A stretch of 64,000 nt of DNA from Galactobacter sp052108535 (lineage in GTDB: Bacteria > Actinomycetota > Actinomycetes > Actinomycetales > Micrococcaceae), in the NCBI GenBank assembly GCA_052108535.1, contig JBQDZM010000002.1, forward strand, positions 92,030 through 156,029. The letters run 5' to 3'. This document shows positions 1 to 9,199 of the stretch, piece after piece. A program made the translations under genes and the position numbers. Under the pieces are notes generated by a model. The model had not been told where the DNA came from. It searched no databases and saw only the letters and a program-made list of their open reading frames with translations. Within the stretch, counting starts at the first letter, position 1, and the number at the start of each line of letters is the position of its first letter.

Positions 1-572
1 ACGAGGCCGTGATCCGGGTGAACTCGCAGTCCGGCAAGGGTGGAGTGGCTTACCTGCTGCGGCATGACCGCGGCCTGGATCTGCCGCGCCGTGCGCAGAT
101 CGAATTCTCTGCCGTGGTCCAGCGCTACACGGACACAGCGGGTGGCGAAGTCTCTTCGGACCAGCTGTGGCAGATCTTCCAGGACGAGTACCTGCCCGTC
201 GAGGCCACCGGGAACCGGTGGGGACATTACCGACTCGGCCGCGTCACGTCTGACACCGATGAGTCGGGTCAGGTGGAGCTGACCGCTCAGCTGTTCATCG
301 GCGGTGCGGAACACACTCGGAAGGGTCGGGGCAACGGTCCCATCGCTGCCTTCCTGAACCTGCTCTCCCATGAGGGTGTGGATGTGAGGGTGCTCGACTA
401 CACCGAACATGCCATCGGCGAGGGTGGGGAGGCCCGCGCGGCCGCCTATGTGGAGTGCGCCGTGGGGGAGCGGGTGCTGTGGGGTGCTGGTATTCACACC
501 AACACCACCATCGCGAGCCTCGACGCCGTGGTCTCCGCGGTCAACCGAGCCATCCGCGACCAGACGGCCTGA
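1..572 (+). CDS. leuA: 2-isopropylmalate synthase, C-terminal part (cut by window start)
   Basis: This is the 3' end of a reading frame already open at base 3. 2-Isopropylmalate synthase condenses acetyl-CoA with 2-ketoisovalerate in the first committed step of leucine synthesis. The visible part begins at the conserved IRVNSQSGKGG stretch, which lies in the linker of actinobacterial LeuA, and continues into the leucine-binding regulatory domain (LeuA dimer fold, with segments such as FIGGAEHTRKGRGNGPIAAF). The catalytic TIM barrel lies outside the window. Family assignment is firm from these signatures; only the start is unknown. recO follows about 100 bases downstream on the same strand. 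Confidence 0.93.
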   Translation, partial: EAVIRVNSQSGKGGVAYLLRHDRGLDLPRRAQIEFSAVVQRYTDTAGGEVSSDQLWQIFQDEYLPVEATGNRWGHYRLGRVTSDTDESGQVELTAQLFIGGAEHTRKGRGNGPIAAFLNLLSHEGVDVRVLDYTEHAIGEGGEARAAAYVECAVGERVLWGAGIHTNTTIASLDAVVSAVNRAIRDQTA

Positions 573-677
573 TCCCGTCCTCGCGCACGTCCCGGGGTAG
601 GTGAGTCCGTCACGGCCAGAAGCGGTTATTCCAAGCGCAGCCATCGCGGCGAGGCCATCGTTCTGCGCACCCATAAG

Positions 678-1373
678 TTGGCAGAGGCCGACCGGATCGC
701 CGTCCTGCTGACCCCCGATCGGGGGCAGATCAGGGCGGTGGCCCGGGGCGTGCGGCGGACTACCTCCAAACTAGGTTCAGCCGTGGAACCCTTCATGCAC
801 GTGGATCTGCAGTGGCTGGAGGGCCGTAATCTGCACACCATCACCCAAGCGCAGATCCTGCATGGGTACGGTGCGGCGATCAGTGCGGACTACGAGCGCT
901 ACACGGCGGCCGCGGTGGTGGTGGAGACGGCAGAACGTCTCACCCGTGCCGATGTGGACACCACGGTTGCGCACTTCCGGCTACTGCACGGCGTCCTGGC
1001 CTCACTATCCAAGGGAGTCGGCGTCCCGTCGCTGTTGATGGACTCCTACCTGCTGCGTGCCTTGGCCACGGCCGGGTGGGCGGCGAGTTTCACGGACTGC
1101 GCCAGGTGCGGGGCGGCAGGTCCCCACCGCTCCGTGAACATCCCCCTGGGCGGAGTGGTGTGCAGCAATTGTCGTCCGGCCGGTTCCCGTGCCCCAGCGC
1201 CGGGCACCATCATCCTGCTGGCGGCGCTGCAGACCGGTGACTGGCCGGTTGTGGCGGCGGCGGGGGACCGAGAGATCCGCGAAGCGGAATCGATAGTGGG
1301 AGAATATGCGCAGTGGCACCTGGAACGTGCCTTGCGTTCCCTGCCCCTGGTCGAGAGGAATCCCCGAGAGTGA
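678..1373 (+). CDS. recO: DNA repair protein RecO
   Basis: RecO loads RecA onto SSB-coated single-stranded DNA in the RecFOR recombination pathway. The protein has the N-terminal OB-fold signature (GQIRAVARGVRRT), a helical middle and a four-cysteine zinc site, CARC followed by CSNC. The coordinates use the first canonical in-frame codon, TTG at 678. Family-like sequence (GEAIVLRTHKL) continues upstream in this frame to about base 624, yet no ATG, GTG or TTG exists between the leuA stop and 678. A GTG at 601 with GGGGTA before it is in another frame, so the true start is either non-canonical or one base has been lost near 604-611. uppS overlaps the end by 4 bases. Confidence 0.85.
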   Translation: MAEADRIAVLLTPDRGQIRAVARGVRRTTSKLGSAVEPFMHVDLQWLEGRNLHTITQAQILHGYGAAISADYERYTAAAVVVETAERLTRADVDTTVAHFRLLHGVLASLSKGVGVPSLLMDSYLLRALATAGWAASFTDCARCGAAGPHRSVNIPLGGVVCSNCRPAGSRAPAPGTIILLAALQTGDWPVVAAAGDREIREAESIVGEYAQWHLERALRSLPLVERNPRE

Positions 1374-2197
1374 GCCGGAAGAAGCCAAGCTCATCCCCGA
1401 GCGACGCGCCGCGTGTCGTCGATGAGCCGGGCCCCCACCCGTCGGGCATCAGGCCCCCGTCCTTACCGGCCGGGCTCGTGCCACGGCACGTGGCCGTGGT
1501 CATGGACGGCAACGGGCGTTGGGCCAACCAGCGTGGGCTGCCGCGCACCGAAGGGCACAGGGCGGGGGAGGCCGCCCTACTGGACGTCGTGGCCGGCGCC
1601 ATCCAGGCTGGAGTGCGCTACCTTTCCGTGTACGCCTTCTCCACAGAGAACTGGAAACGATCACCGGACGAGGTGCGTTTCCTCATGGGCTTCTCCCGTG
1701 ACGTGCTCCGTCGACAGCGCGACCAGCTCGACGCGTGGGGTGTTCGGGTGCGTTGGGCAGGCCGCCGCCCGCGGCTGTGGCGTTCCGTTGTCGACGAACT
1801 CGAGATCGCAGAAGTTCGCACCAAACACAATCAGGTCCTCGACCTGGTCATGTGCGTCAACTACGGGGGTCGCGCCGAGATCGTGGACGCGGTGACGGAG
1901 ATCGCGCGCGAGGTCGCCAGCGGCCGGCTCAATCCCAAGGGCATTAGCGAACGCAGCATCGCCGCGCGACTCGACGAGCCCGATGTTCCGGACGTGGACC
2001 TTTTCGTGCGCACCTCCGGTGAACAACGCCTCTCCAACTTCATGCTCTGGCAGTCGGCCTACGCCGAGTTCGTGTTCCTCGATGAACTCTGGCCGGACGT
2101 GGACAGAACCACGCTCTGGCGCGCCATCGACACGTACGCCCGCCGAGACCGCCGCTACGGCGGCGCCGTCGACCAACCCACACCACCACACTCCTGA
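1370..2197 (+). CDS. uppS: Isoprenyl transferase (undecaprenyl diphosphate synthase)
   Basis: This cis-prenyltransferase makes the long-chain polyprenyl diphosphate used as lipid carrier for peptidoglycan and wall glycan precursors. The conserved phosphate-binding motif MDGNGRW lies at residues 45-51 with catalytic Asp46, and the C-terminal family signature RTSGEQRLSNFMLWQ is present. The start chosen is GTG 1370, which shares a GTGA overlap with the recO stop and gives 275 residues, close to family length. The frame is open further upstream, but that part only repeats recO sequence in another frame. recO-uppS adjacency is common in actinomycetes and implies translational coupling. Confidence 0.93.
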   Translation: MSRKKPSSSPSDAPRVVDEPGPHPSGIRPPSLPAGLVPRHVAVVMDGNGRWANQRGLPRTEGHRAGEAALLDVVAGAIQAGVRYLSVYAFSTENWKRSPDEVRFLMGFSRDVLRRQRDQLDAWGVRVRWAGRRPRLWRSVVDELEIAEVRTKHNQVLDLVMCVNYGGRAEIVDAVTEIAREVASGRLNPKGISERSIAARLDEPDVPDVDLFVRTSGEQRLSNFMLWQSAYAEFVFLDELWPDVDRTTLWRAIDTYARRDRRYGGAVDQPTPPHS

Positions 2198-2214
2198 ACG
2201 GACTCGCCGCCCTC

Positions 2215-3270
2215 ATGCGCCTCTACCCCCTGCTCTTCGAGACCTTCCTGAGCAAACTCGACCCGGAACGGGCCCACGCCCTGGCCTTCTCCGCGCTGCG
2301 CACCGCAGAACGCGTGGGCTTGGGTGCCCTGCTGCGCAGGAATACCGCTGCGACCACCCCGGTGACCGTGATGGGTCTCCAGTTCCCGTCCGCCTTCGGG
2401 TTGGCCGCAGGCTTTGACAAGCACGGCCACGGGACCTCCGCCCTGACCGAGCTGGGCTTTGGCCACATCGAGGTCGGTACGGTCACCGGCCGCGCGCAGC
2501 CGGGCAACCCGGCGCCGCGACTCTTCCGGTTGAAGGCAGACAAGGCGCTGGTCAACCGGATGGGGTTCAACAACGAGGGTGCGGAGGCCGTGGCGCCCCG
2601 CATCGCCGCGACGCGCGCCCGTTTGGAGAAGCGCTACCGCGGGAAGATCCGTCCGGTGATTGGCATCAATATCGGCAAGACCAAGGCGGTCGCGCTCGAG
2701 GACGCCGTGGAGGACTACCGGCTCTCCGCCAGGACCCTTGCCCCTCATGCCGACTATTTGGTCGTCAACGTTTCTTCCCCCAACACTCCGGGACTGCGCC
2801 TGCTGCAGGATGTCGCGAGTCTGCGTCCCCTGTTGAGCGCGGTCAGGGAGGAAGCGGACCGGGCGTGCGACCGTCACGTACCGCTCGCGGTGAAGATCGC
2901 CCCCGACCTGGCCGACGAGGACGTCGACGCCGTCGCGGAACTGGCCGTCGACCTCGGGCTGGATGGCGTGGTCGCGACCAACACCACCATCGCCCGTGAT
3001 GGCCTGGTCACCGACCCGGACGTCGTGGCGGCAGCAGGGGCCGGTGGACTCTCCGGAGCGCCACTGAAGGAACGCTCGCTCGAGGTGCTGCGTCGGCTTC
3101 GGGCGAAACTCCCAGCTGATATCGCGTTGATTGGTGTCGGCGGCGTCAGCACCCCCGCTGACGTCGTGGAGAGACTCGACGCGGGTGCGGACCTGGTCCA
3201 GGGCTACACGGCCTTCCTCTATGAGGGCCCGTTCTGGATCAAGCGGATCAACGCCGCGCTGCGCGGCTGA
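2215..3270 (+). CDS. pyrD: Quinone-dependent dihydroorotate dehydrogenase (class 2)
   Basis: The enzyme oxidises dihydroorotate to orotate in pyrimidine synthesis and passes electrons to the membrane quinone pool. The 351-residue length, the N-terminal membrane-associating helix region and the motifs FGLAAGFDKHG and VVNVSSPNTPGLR mark the class 2 (FMN, quinone) form; the serine in NVSSPNT is the family catalytic base. Near the C-terminus, IGVGGVSTPADV is the FMN phosphate-binding segment. It starts 18 bases after uppS and ends before a strong bidirectional terminator, so recO-uppS-pyrD probably form one transcript. Confidence 0.95.
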   Translation: MRLYPLLFETFLSKLDPERAHALAFSALRTAERVGLGALLRRNTAATTPVTVMGLQFPSAFGLAAGFDKHGHGTSALTELGFGHIEVGTVTGRAQPGNPAPRLFRLKADKALVNRMGFNNEGAEAVAPRIAATRARLEKRYRGKIRPVIGINIGKTKAVALEDAVEDYRLSARTLAPHADYLVVNVSSPNTPGLRLLQDVASLRPLLSAVREEADRACDRHVPLAVKIAPDLADEDVDAVAELAVDLGLDGVVATNTTIARDGLVTDPDVVAAAGAGGLSGAPLKERSLEVLRRLRAKLPADIALIGVGGVSTPADVVERLDAGADLVQGYTAFLYEGPFWIKRINAALRG

Positions 3271-3296
3271 GCCGCGGCGCCGAAAAGGTGCCGTAC

Positions 3297-3340
3297 GAAC
3301 AAAAGGGAATGCCCGACGCGTCGGGCATTCCCTTTTGTTC
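3297..3340. terminator. Bidirectional intrinsic terminator between pyrD and DUF3043 gene
   Basis: A perfect 44-base palindrome has two 22-base arms with no spacer. It starts GAACAAAAGGG and ends CCCTTTTGTTC, so a T-rich end is present on both strands. It sits between convergent genes. Confidence 0.85.
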
Positions 3341-3382
3341 TCACGCCGCCTTGGCGGCGGCGGATGAATCTGGCTTGGCGGC

Positions 3383-3997
3383 TCAGTCCAGCTTGGCGCC
3401 GCGCTTGACCTGCGCCTTGGGCTGGCGCATGAAACGCATCTGGATGGTCCGGAAGGTGCCGTACCAGAGGACGCCGCGCTCCACCTCGCCGAACTTGGCG
3501 ATGACGGCCTTCTTCAGCGCCCGCCAGGTCACGAACATATCCAGGATCAGGATGAGGATGACCACGTACATCATCAGGGTGGTGGTCACCTGGCCCGACT
3601 GGGAAAGGATGGAGGAGAAGCCGATGGCCACGATGAAATAGATCAGGATGACGGGGAAGAAGAACTCGGCCAGGCAGGTGCGGGCGTCCGAGAAGTTGCG
3701 CGCAAAACGCTTCTGCGGGCCGCGATCCCTGGCGGGCAAGTACTGCTCCTCGCCGGTCTGCATGCCACGACGGATCTTGGCCTGCTCCTCGATACGACGC
3801 TGCTTATCGCGCGCCTTAGCCTCGGTGCGATTCGAAGAGACCAGGGGACGCTGCCGCGCGGCCTCCTGCTGCTTCCGCTTGGGCGTTGGCCCCTTCTTGG
3901 AGCCGTCGGGATTCCGGTTGGAGAAATCCTCCGGCGGGGTCACCTCGGCCGCGGGGGCCTCACTCTGCTTCTTCTTGGATCCGAACACGCCTTCCAT
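3383..3997 (-). CDS. DUF3043 family membrane protein
   Basis: This is a 204-residue protein of unknown function found widely in actinobacteria. The first ~110 residues are hydrophilic and rich in Lys, Arg and Gln (FGSKKKQSE, KRKQQEAARQRP). Two membrane segments follow at roughly residues 122-140 and 148-170, then a basic tail. The start at 3997 is preceded by GGTAGG at good spacing; the frame is open 20 codons further but without family character. It faces the divergent dipeptidase gene. Cytoplasmic N-terminus and membrane location are inferred from charge. Confidence 0.8.
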   Translation of the reverse strand: MEGVFGSKKKQSEAPAAEVTPPEDFSNRNPDGSKKGPTPKRKQQEAARQRPLVSSNRTEAKARDKQRRIEEQAKIRRGMQTGEEQYLPARDRGPQKRFARNFSDARTCLAEFFFPVILIYFIVAIGFSSILSQSGQVTTTLMMYVVILILILDMFVTWRALKKAVIAKFGEVERGVLWYGTFRTIQMRFMRQPKAQVKRGAKLD

Positions 3998-4075
3998 CCT
4001 ACCGGCGAAATGTACCTCCACGTGGCGCGGGTCCTGGGCATCGCCGACGGTGGTCAAGGAACTAGGCTTATCACC

Positions 4076-5482
4076 ATGACTTCAACCCAGTCCGCGCAAC
4101 CAGACGTACCAGCAGAAACCATCGCAGCACTTCGCTCGGCAGCCGACCAGGGGCGTCAACGCCGCCTGCAGGATCTGGCCGAACTCGTCGCGATCCCCTC
4201 GATCGCCTGGGACGGCCTGGATCCCGCCCATGTCGAGGCCAGCGCGGACAAGGTCGCCGAATTGTTCAGTGAGGCCGGAATCGCGGACGTTCGGAAACTC
4301 TCCGCCGTGTCCGAGGACGGCGTCCAGGGACGAACGGCGGTCGTGGCCCGTCGGCCCGCCGCCCCCGGCAAGCCCACGGTCTTGATGTATGCCCACCATG
4401 ATGTCCAGCCGGTGGGGGACGAGTCCCTGTGGGACACGCCTCCGTTCGTCACGACCGAGCGTAACGGCCGACTCTACGGTCGCGGTGTCGCGGACGACAA
4501 GGCGGGGATCATGATCCACATCGGCGCGCTAAGGGCCATCACTGAGGTCGCCGCCGCGGAAGGCCTTGGCCTGACCTACTTCATTGAGGGGGAGGAGGAG
4601 GCGGGGTCCCCGTCCTTCGCCGCCTTCCTTGACGAGTACAAGGATTTGTTAGCCGCAGACGTCATCGTCGTGGCGGACTCCGGCAACTGGAAAGTCGGGG
4701 AGCCCGCGCTGACCTCCTCACTGCGCGGTATGACCGCAGGAGAGTTCGAGGTCTCCGTCCTGGACCACGCGGTGCACTCCGGCATGTACGGGGGCCCGAT
4801 CCTCGATGCGCCCACCATCGCCGCCCGCCTCATCTCCACCTTGCATGACGACCAAGGACGCGTCGCGGTGAAGGGACTGGAAGCCAACCACCGGGCAGAG
4901 GTGGACTATCCGGAAGCGGACTTCCGGGTGGATGCCGGTGTGCTGGATGGCGTGCGTCTGGCCGGCGAAGGCAGCATCGCCGACCGCCTGTGGCACGGGC
5001 CGGCCATTTCGGTGATCGGCCTGGACGTGACCTCCGTGGCCCTCTCCTCCAACACCATCGCCCCTGTCTGCAGGGGTAAGGTCTCCGTCCGCGTGGCACC
5101 AGGGCAGGATCCGGCCGATGCGGCGCGCGCGATGGAGGAGCATTTCGCAGCCCAGGACATTCTGGGAGCCAAGATCAGCTACCGGACCACCGAAACTGGT
5201 CCCGCGTTCAGCGCGGACCTGAACGGCAGTGCCGCGCAGACCGAGATGTGGGCCCTCGGTGAGGCGTGGGGGACTCCCGCTGTCTACATGGGAACGGGCG
5301 GCTCCATACCCTTCGTGGCGGATCTCACGGCACACTTTCCGCAGGCCCAGATCCTGATCACCGGTGTGGAAGACCCCGATACCAGGGCGCACAGCGCCAA
5401 CGAGTCCCTGCACTTGGGCGACTTCGACAAGGCAGTTCTCGCAGAGGCGCTGCTGCTGACCGGGATCGCGGCGCAGAACTAG
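4076..5482 (+). CDS. M20 family dipeptidase / metallopeptidase
   Basis: This is a cytosolic zinc exopeptidase of the M20 dipeptidase (PepV/CNDP-like) group, likely cleaving dipeptides. Metal-site and catalytic motifs appear in order: MYAHHDVQPVG, GRGVADDKAG, FIEGEEEAGSPS and, near the end, HSANESLHLGDF. The dimerisation domain lies between them. The start is ATG 4076, giving 468 residues, normal for the family; the open frame upstream lies opposite the 5' end of the DUF3043 gene and has no family sequence. Exact substrate cannot be read from the sequence. Confidence 0.9.
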   Translation: MTSTQSAQPDVPAETIAALRSAADQGRQRRLQDLAELVAIPSIAWDGLDPAHVEASADKVAELFSEAGIADVRKLSAVSEDGVQGRTAVVARRPAAPGKPTVLMYAHHDVQPVGDESLWDTPPFVTTERNGRLYGRGVADDKAGIMIHIGALRAITEVAAAEGLGLTYFIEGEEEAGSPSFAAFLDEYKDLLAADVIVVADSGNWKVGEPALTSSLRGMTAGEFEVSVLDHAVHSGMYGGPILDAPTIAARLISTLHDDQGRVAVKGLEANHRAEVDYPEADFRVDAGVLDGVRLAGEGSIADRLWHGPAISVIGLDVTSVALSSNTIAPVCRGKVSVRVAPGQDPADAARAMEEHFAAQDILGAKISYRTTETGPAFSADLNGSAAQTEMWALGEAWGTPAVYMGTGGSIPFVADLTAHFPQAQILITGVEDPDTRAHSANESLHLGDFDKAVLAEALLLTGIAAQN

Positions 5483-5631
5483 GACGCCTGGAGTTAGCGT
5501 TGAGCGACGGCGCACGAAAAATCGTCGGCGAGCGTCGTTCCTGGACGTAGACTGAAGACAGCGTCCCGCGAGCCGTGCGCGGCCAGCTGTACGTAAGAAC
5601 ACCCATGACAAGAGCACCAAGGAGCACTTTC

Positions 5632-5997
5632 ATGACGAGCACCACCGTCGGTGAGACCACCGAACTGCCCACCCACGAGGTCAACCTGACCGAGGGTGCG
5701 GCGCACAAGATTGCCGCGCTGCTTCAGCAGGAGGGCCGCGAGGACCTTCGACTGCGGGTCGCCGTTCAGCCCGGAGGCTGCTCCGGTCTGATTTATCAGC
5801 TCTACTTCGACGAGCGGGTCCTGGACGGCGACGCCGTCCGCGACTACGACGGGGTCGAGGTCATCGTGGATCGCATGTCCGCCCCGTACCTTAACGGCGC
5901 GAGCATCGACTTCGAGGACTCCATCGAAAAGGTCGGTTTCACCATCGACAACCCCAATGCCGGAGGCTCGTGCGCCTGCGGCGACTCGTTCCACTGA
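5632..5997 (+). CDS. erpA: A-type iron-sulfur cluster carrier (ErpA/IscA/HesB family)
   Basis: A 121-residue protein that carries and inserts Fe-S clusters into apoproteins. The three invariant cysteines are present: Cys50 in QPGGCSG and Cys114/Cys116 in GGSCACGDSF. The start ATG 5632 has AAGGAG 7 bases upstream; the frame is open earlier without homology. It precedes the cytochrome oxidase operon, as in other actinomycetes, where it may serve the Rieske and other Fe-S proteins. ErpA rather than IscA is the customary name in the phylum; the distinction is not decidable here. Confidence 0.9.
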   Translation: MTSTTVGETTELPTHEVNLTEGAAHKIAALLQQEGREDLRLRVAVQPGGCSGLIYQLYFDERVLDGDAVRDYDGVEVIVDRMSAPYLNGASIDFEDSIEKVGFTIDNPNAGGSCACGDSFH

Positions 5998-6007
5998 TTT
6001 CTTCATG

Positions 6008-6036
6008 CCCGTCACCGGCGGCGAGCCGGTGACGGG
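6008..6036 (+). terminator. Intrinsic terminator after erpA
   Basis: A 12-bp GC-rich stem (arms 6008-6019 and 6025-6036) with a 5-base loop lies 10 bases after the erpA stop. Only a short TTGT run follows. Confidence 0.65.
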
Positions 6037-6165
6037 TTGTCACCCTGGCCGGGGTATCCTCTACAGAAGGTAGAGGTTCCTCGTCACCATGCCCGTATCT
6101 ACCCAGGCACGGGCACGGGGTGTCTTGACCACATCATTCGCATCAATCAAGAGGAAGGGCCGTCT

Positions 6166-7050
6166 GTGAGTTCGCAGGACCGAACCAGCGGTCGCGCCAA
6201 GGCGCTTCGGTTCGCCGGCGTCGCCGCGGTGGGGGCACTAGTCCTTGCCGGGTGTACCCCGGAGGCCAAGAGGGGCTGGCTGCCCATCGAAGACCCGGAC
6301 ACGACCAACCACACGCGTTCGATCATGGAGTTGTGGAACCACTCCTGGATCGCGTCCCTAGTGATCGGCCTGATCACCTGGGGCCTGACGCTGTGGTGCA
6401 TCGTGGCCTATCGCCGTCGCAAGGGCGATACGGGTTACCCGCGCCAGCTGAGCTACTCGATGCCGTTGGAGATCTTCTACACGGCCGTTCCGCTGGTCCT
6501 CATCATCACGTTCTTCACGTTCACCAACCGCACCCAGCAGGCGATTGATAAGCCGGTCGACTCCGACCTGGTCGTCAACGTCTATGGCAAGCAGTGGTCG
6601 TGGGACTTCAACTACGACTTCGAGGGTCAGCAGAACTACATGCAGGGCGTGCAGGTGCACGAGCCCGGCAAGGTCGTCGACGAATCCAAGATCCCGACGC
6701 TGTACCTGCCGGTCAACACCTCTGTGCAGTTCGATCTGAACTCCCGCGACGTCAACCACTCCTTCTGGATCCCCGAGTTCCTGCAGAAGCTGGACATGAT
6801 CCCGGGTAGGACCAACCACATCTACCTCACGCCTCAGCGCGAGGGGTCCTACCACGGCAAGTGTGCTGAGCTTTGCGGCGAGTACCACTCCGAGATGTTG
6901 TTCAACGTCGAGGTCGTCTCCGTCGAAGAGTTCAAGGCCGAAATGGCCAAGCTCCCCGAGGGCGAGGTCGGAGCCGAGGCAAACCGCCTGGGTGTCGAAC
7001 CCACCGAGGATGTCACGCACAAGCCCGCCCCCGCCAAGGAAGGAGAGTGA
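6166..7050 (+). CDS. ctaC: Cytochrome c oxidase subunit II (aa3 type)
   Basis: Subunit II accepts electrons through the CuA centre and passes them to subunit I. The N-terminus is a lipoprotein signal with lipobox LAGC (Cys30), followed by two membrane helices. The CuA ligands are visible: His198, then CAELCGEYHSEM giving Cys233, Cys237, His241 and Met244. The GTG start at 6166 has AGGAAGGG in front of it and places the signal peptide at the N-terminus; longer readings would bury it. It begins the ctaC-ctaD-ctaF operon, 6 bases before ctaD. Confidence 0.96.
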   Translation: MSSQDRTSGRAKALRFAGVAAVGALVLAGCTPEAKRGWLPIEDPDTTNHTRSIMELWNHSWIASLVIGLITWGLTLWCIVAYRRRKGDTGYPRQLSYSMPLEIFYTAVPLVLIITFFTFTNRTQQAIDKPVDSDLVVNVYGKQWSWDFNYDFEGQQNYMQGVQVHEPGKVVDESKIPTLYLPVNTSVQFDLNSRDVNHSFWIPEFLQKLDMIPGRTNHIYLTPQREGSYHGKCAELCGEYHSEMLFNVEVVSVEEFKAEMAKLPEGEVGAEANRLGVEPTEDVTHKPAPAKEGE

Positions 7051-7056
7051 TTCGCC

Positions 7057-8778
7057 ATGAGCACCTATGAGTACGCAAGCAACGAGGCGCGCAGCGCGGC
7101 ACCCGTAGTGGTCCCTCGTTCCAAGGGCAAGATTGTTGTCGACTGGCTGACCACCACCGACCACAAGAAGATCGGGTACATGTACCTGATCACCTCCTTC
7201 ATCTTCTTCTGCATCGCCGGTGTGATGGCCTTGATCATCCGCACCGAGCTGTGGGAGCCCGGTATGCAGATCCTGCAGACCAAGGAGCAGTACAACCAGC
7301 TGTTCACCATGCACGGCACCATCATGTTGCTGATGTTCGCTACGCCCCTGTTCTCGGGCTTCGCGAACGTTTTGATGCCCGTGCAGATCGGTGCCCCTGA
7401 CGTCGCCTTCCCGCGACTGAATGCATTGGCCTTTTGGTTCTTCCTCTTCGGTTCCATCATCGCGATGTCCGGCTACATCACCCCGCAGGGTGCAGCCTCC
7501 TTCGGTTGGTTCGCCTACGCGCCGCTGTCCTCCACGACGTTCAGCCCCGGTATCGGTGGCGATCTCTGGGTGTTCGGCCTGGCACTGTCCGGTTTCGGAA
7601 CCATCTTCGGCGCCGTCAACTTCATCACCACGGTCCTGTGCCTGCGCGCACCGGGTCTGACGATGTGGCGCATGTCGATCTTCACCTGGAACACCCTGAT
7701 CACGTCGATCCTGATCCTGATGGCCTTCCCGCCGCTGGCGGCAGCACTCTTCGCCTTGGGCGCGGACAGAAGGTTCGGGGCCAACGTCTTCGACGCCGAG
7801 AACGGCGGACCGATCCTCTGGCAGCACCTCTTCTGGTTCTTTGGCCACCCAGAGGTCTACATCATCGCGTTGCCGTTCTTCGGTGTGGTGTCAGAGATCT
7901 TCCCGGTCTTCAGCCGAAAACCGATCTTCGGTTACAAGGGTCTGGTCTACGCGACCATTGCGATCGCGGCTCTCTCCGTGTCCGTGTGGGCGCACCACAT
8001 GTACGTGACCGGCTCCGTCATGCTGCCGTTCTTCGGCTTCATGACCATGCTGATCGCAGTCCCCACCGGTGTGAAGTTCTTCAACTGGATCGGAACACTG
8101 TGGCGAGGGTCCATCACCTTCGAGACACCCATGCTGTGGTCCTTGGGCTTCCTGACGACCTTCCTCTTCGGTGGTCTGACCGGTATTACGCTCTCCTCCG
8201 CTCCGCTGGACTTCCACGTTACCGATACCTACTTCGTCGTGGCGCACTTCCACTACGTGATCTTCGGAACCGTCGTGTTCGCGATGTTCGCCGGCTTCTT
8301 CTTCTGGTGGCCCAAGTGGACGGGCAAGATGCTCAACGAGCGCCTGGGCAAGATCCAGTTCTGGCTGCTGTTCATCGGCTTCCACATGACCTTCTTGGTG
8401 CAGCACTGGCTGGGCGTCATGGGTATGCCGCGCCGTTACGCCGACTACCTGCCCTCGGATGGCTTCGAGTTCATGAACCAGGTGTCCACCATCGGTTCCA
8501 TGCTGCTTGGCATCTCCATGATTCCGTTCTTCCTGAACCTCTTCATCACGGCCCGCAACGGCCGCAAGGTGCAGGTCGACGACCCATGGGGCTTCGGTGC
8601 CTCGCTCGAGTGGGCCACCCCGTGCCCGCTGCCGCGCCACAACTTCCACTCACTGCCGCGTATCCGCTCGGAGCGCCCGGCACTGGACCTCCACCACCCG
8701 GAGCTGTCCTCGGCACGCACCACCCCCAGCGGGTTGGTCGGTCGAGTGTTCGGTCCCGCAGACCAGAGCGACAGGTGA
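7057..8778 (+). CDS. ctaD: Cytochrome c oxidase subunit I (aa3 type)
   Basis: This is the catalytic haem-copper subunit that reduces O2 and pumps protons. Metal ligands are all present: His86 (haem a), GHPEVY with His264 and cross-linked Tyr268, His313/His314 for CuB, and HFH with His397 and His399 for haem a3 and haem a. The 573-residue length with twelve membrane helices fits the family. AAGGAGAG precedes the ATG at 7057. The C-terminal tail is Pro-, Arg- and His-rich as in actinobacterial homologues. It is followed by ctaF after 6 bases. Confidence 0.97.
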   Translation: MSTYEYASNEARSAAPVVVPRSKGKIVVDWLTTTDHKKIGYMYLITSFIFFCIAGVMALIIRTELWEPGMQILQTKEQYNQLFTMHGTIMLLMFATPLFSGFANVLMPVQIGAPDVAFPRLNALAFWFFLFGSIIAMSGYITPQGAASFGWFAYAPLSSTTFSPGIGGDLWVFGLALSGFGTIFGAVNFITTVLCLRAPGLTMWRMSIFTWNTLITSILILMAFPPLAAALFALGADRRFGANVFDAENGGPILWQHLFWFFGHPEVYIIALPFFGVVSEIFPVFSRKPIFGYKGLVYATIAIAALSVSVWAHHMYVTGSVMLPFFGFMTMLIAVPTGVKFFNWIGTLWRGSITFETPMLWSLGFLTTFLFGGLTGITLSSAPLDFHVTDTYFVVAHFHYVIFGTVVFAMFAGFFFWWPKWTGKMLNERLGKIQFWLLFIGFHMTFLVQHWLGVMGMPRRYADYLPSDGFEFMNQVSTIGSMLLGISMIPFFLNLFITARNGRKVQVDDPWGFGASLEWATPCPLPRHNFHSLPRIRSERPALDLHHPELSSARTTPSGLVGRVFGPADQSDR

Positions 8779-8784
8779 TCCTCA

Positions 8785-9183
8785 ATGCGTAAAGAAGCAA
8801 TGATCTTCCTCAGCGGGGTTGTTTTCATCCCGTTGGGCATTGTGTACGGGTTCATGGTCGAGTGGACCGAATGGGTCGGATTCCTTGCGATTCCGCTCGT
8901 CGGCATCATGACGATGTTCATCGGCGTGTACCTCTACAAGCACTCCCAGGTCATCGGGGAACGCCCCGAGGACCGCGAGGACGGCGAGATCGCAGAGAAG
9001 TCGGGCCCCATGGGTACCTTCGCTCCGTGGTCATGGTGGCCCCTCGCCCTCGGCCTCGGCGCAGCCACCTGCTTCGCCGGTATGGCCATTGGCTGGTGGG
9101 TTGTCTTCATCGGCGCAGGTTTCGCAGTCGTTGCAGTCCTGGGATGGGTTTTCGAACACTCCCGCGGCGACTGGGCTCACTGA
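8785..9183 (+). CDS. ctaF: Cytochrome c oxidase subunit IV, actinobacterial type
   Basis: A 132-residue membrane protein with four predicted helices, two before and two after a hydrophilic loop (GERPEDREDGEIAEKSG). It matches the small actinobacterial subunit of the aa3 oxidase by position directly after ctaD and by the C-terminal FEHSRGDWAH. It belongs to the bc1-aa3 supercomplex and probably has a structural role. A strong terminator ends the operon 17 bases later. Confidence 0.9.
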   Translation: MRKEAMIFLSGVVFIPLGIVYGFMVEWTEWVGFLAIPLVGIMTMFIGVYLYKHSQVIGERPEDREDGEIAEKSGPMGTFAPWSWWPLALGLGAATCFAGMAIGWWVVFIGAGFAVVAVLGWVFEHSRGDWAH

Positions 9184-9199
9184 GACCAACTGCCAGCAC

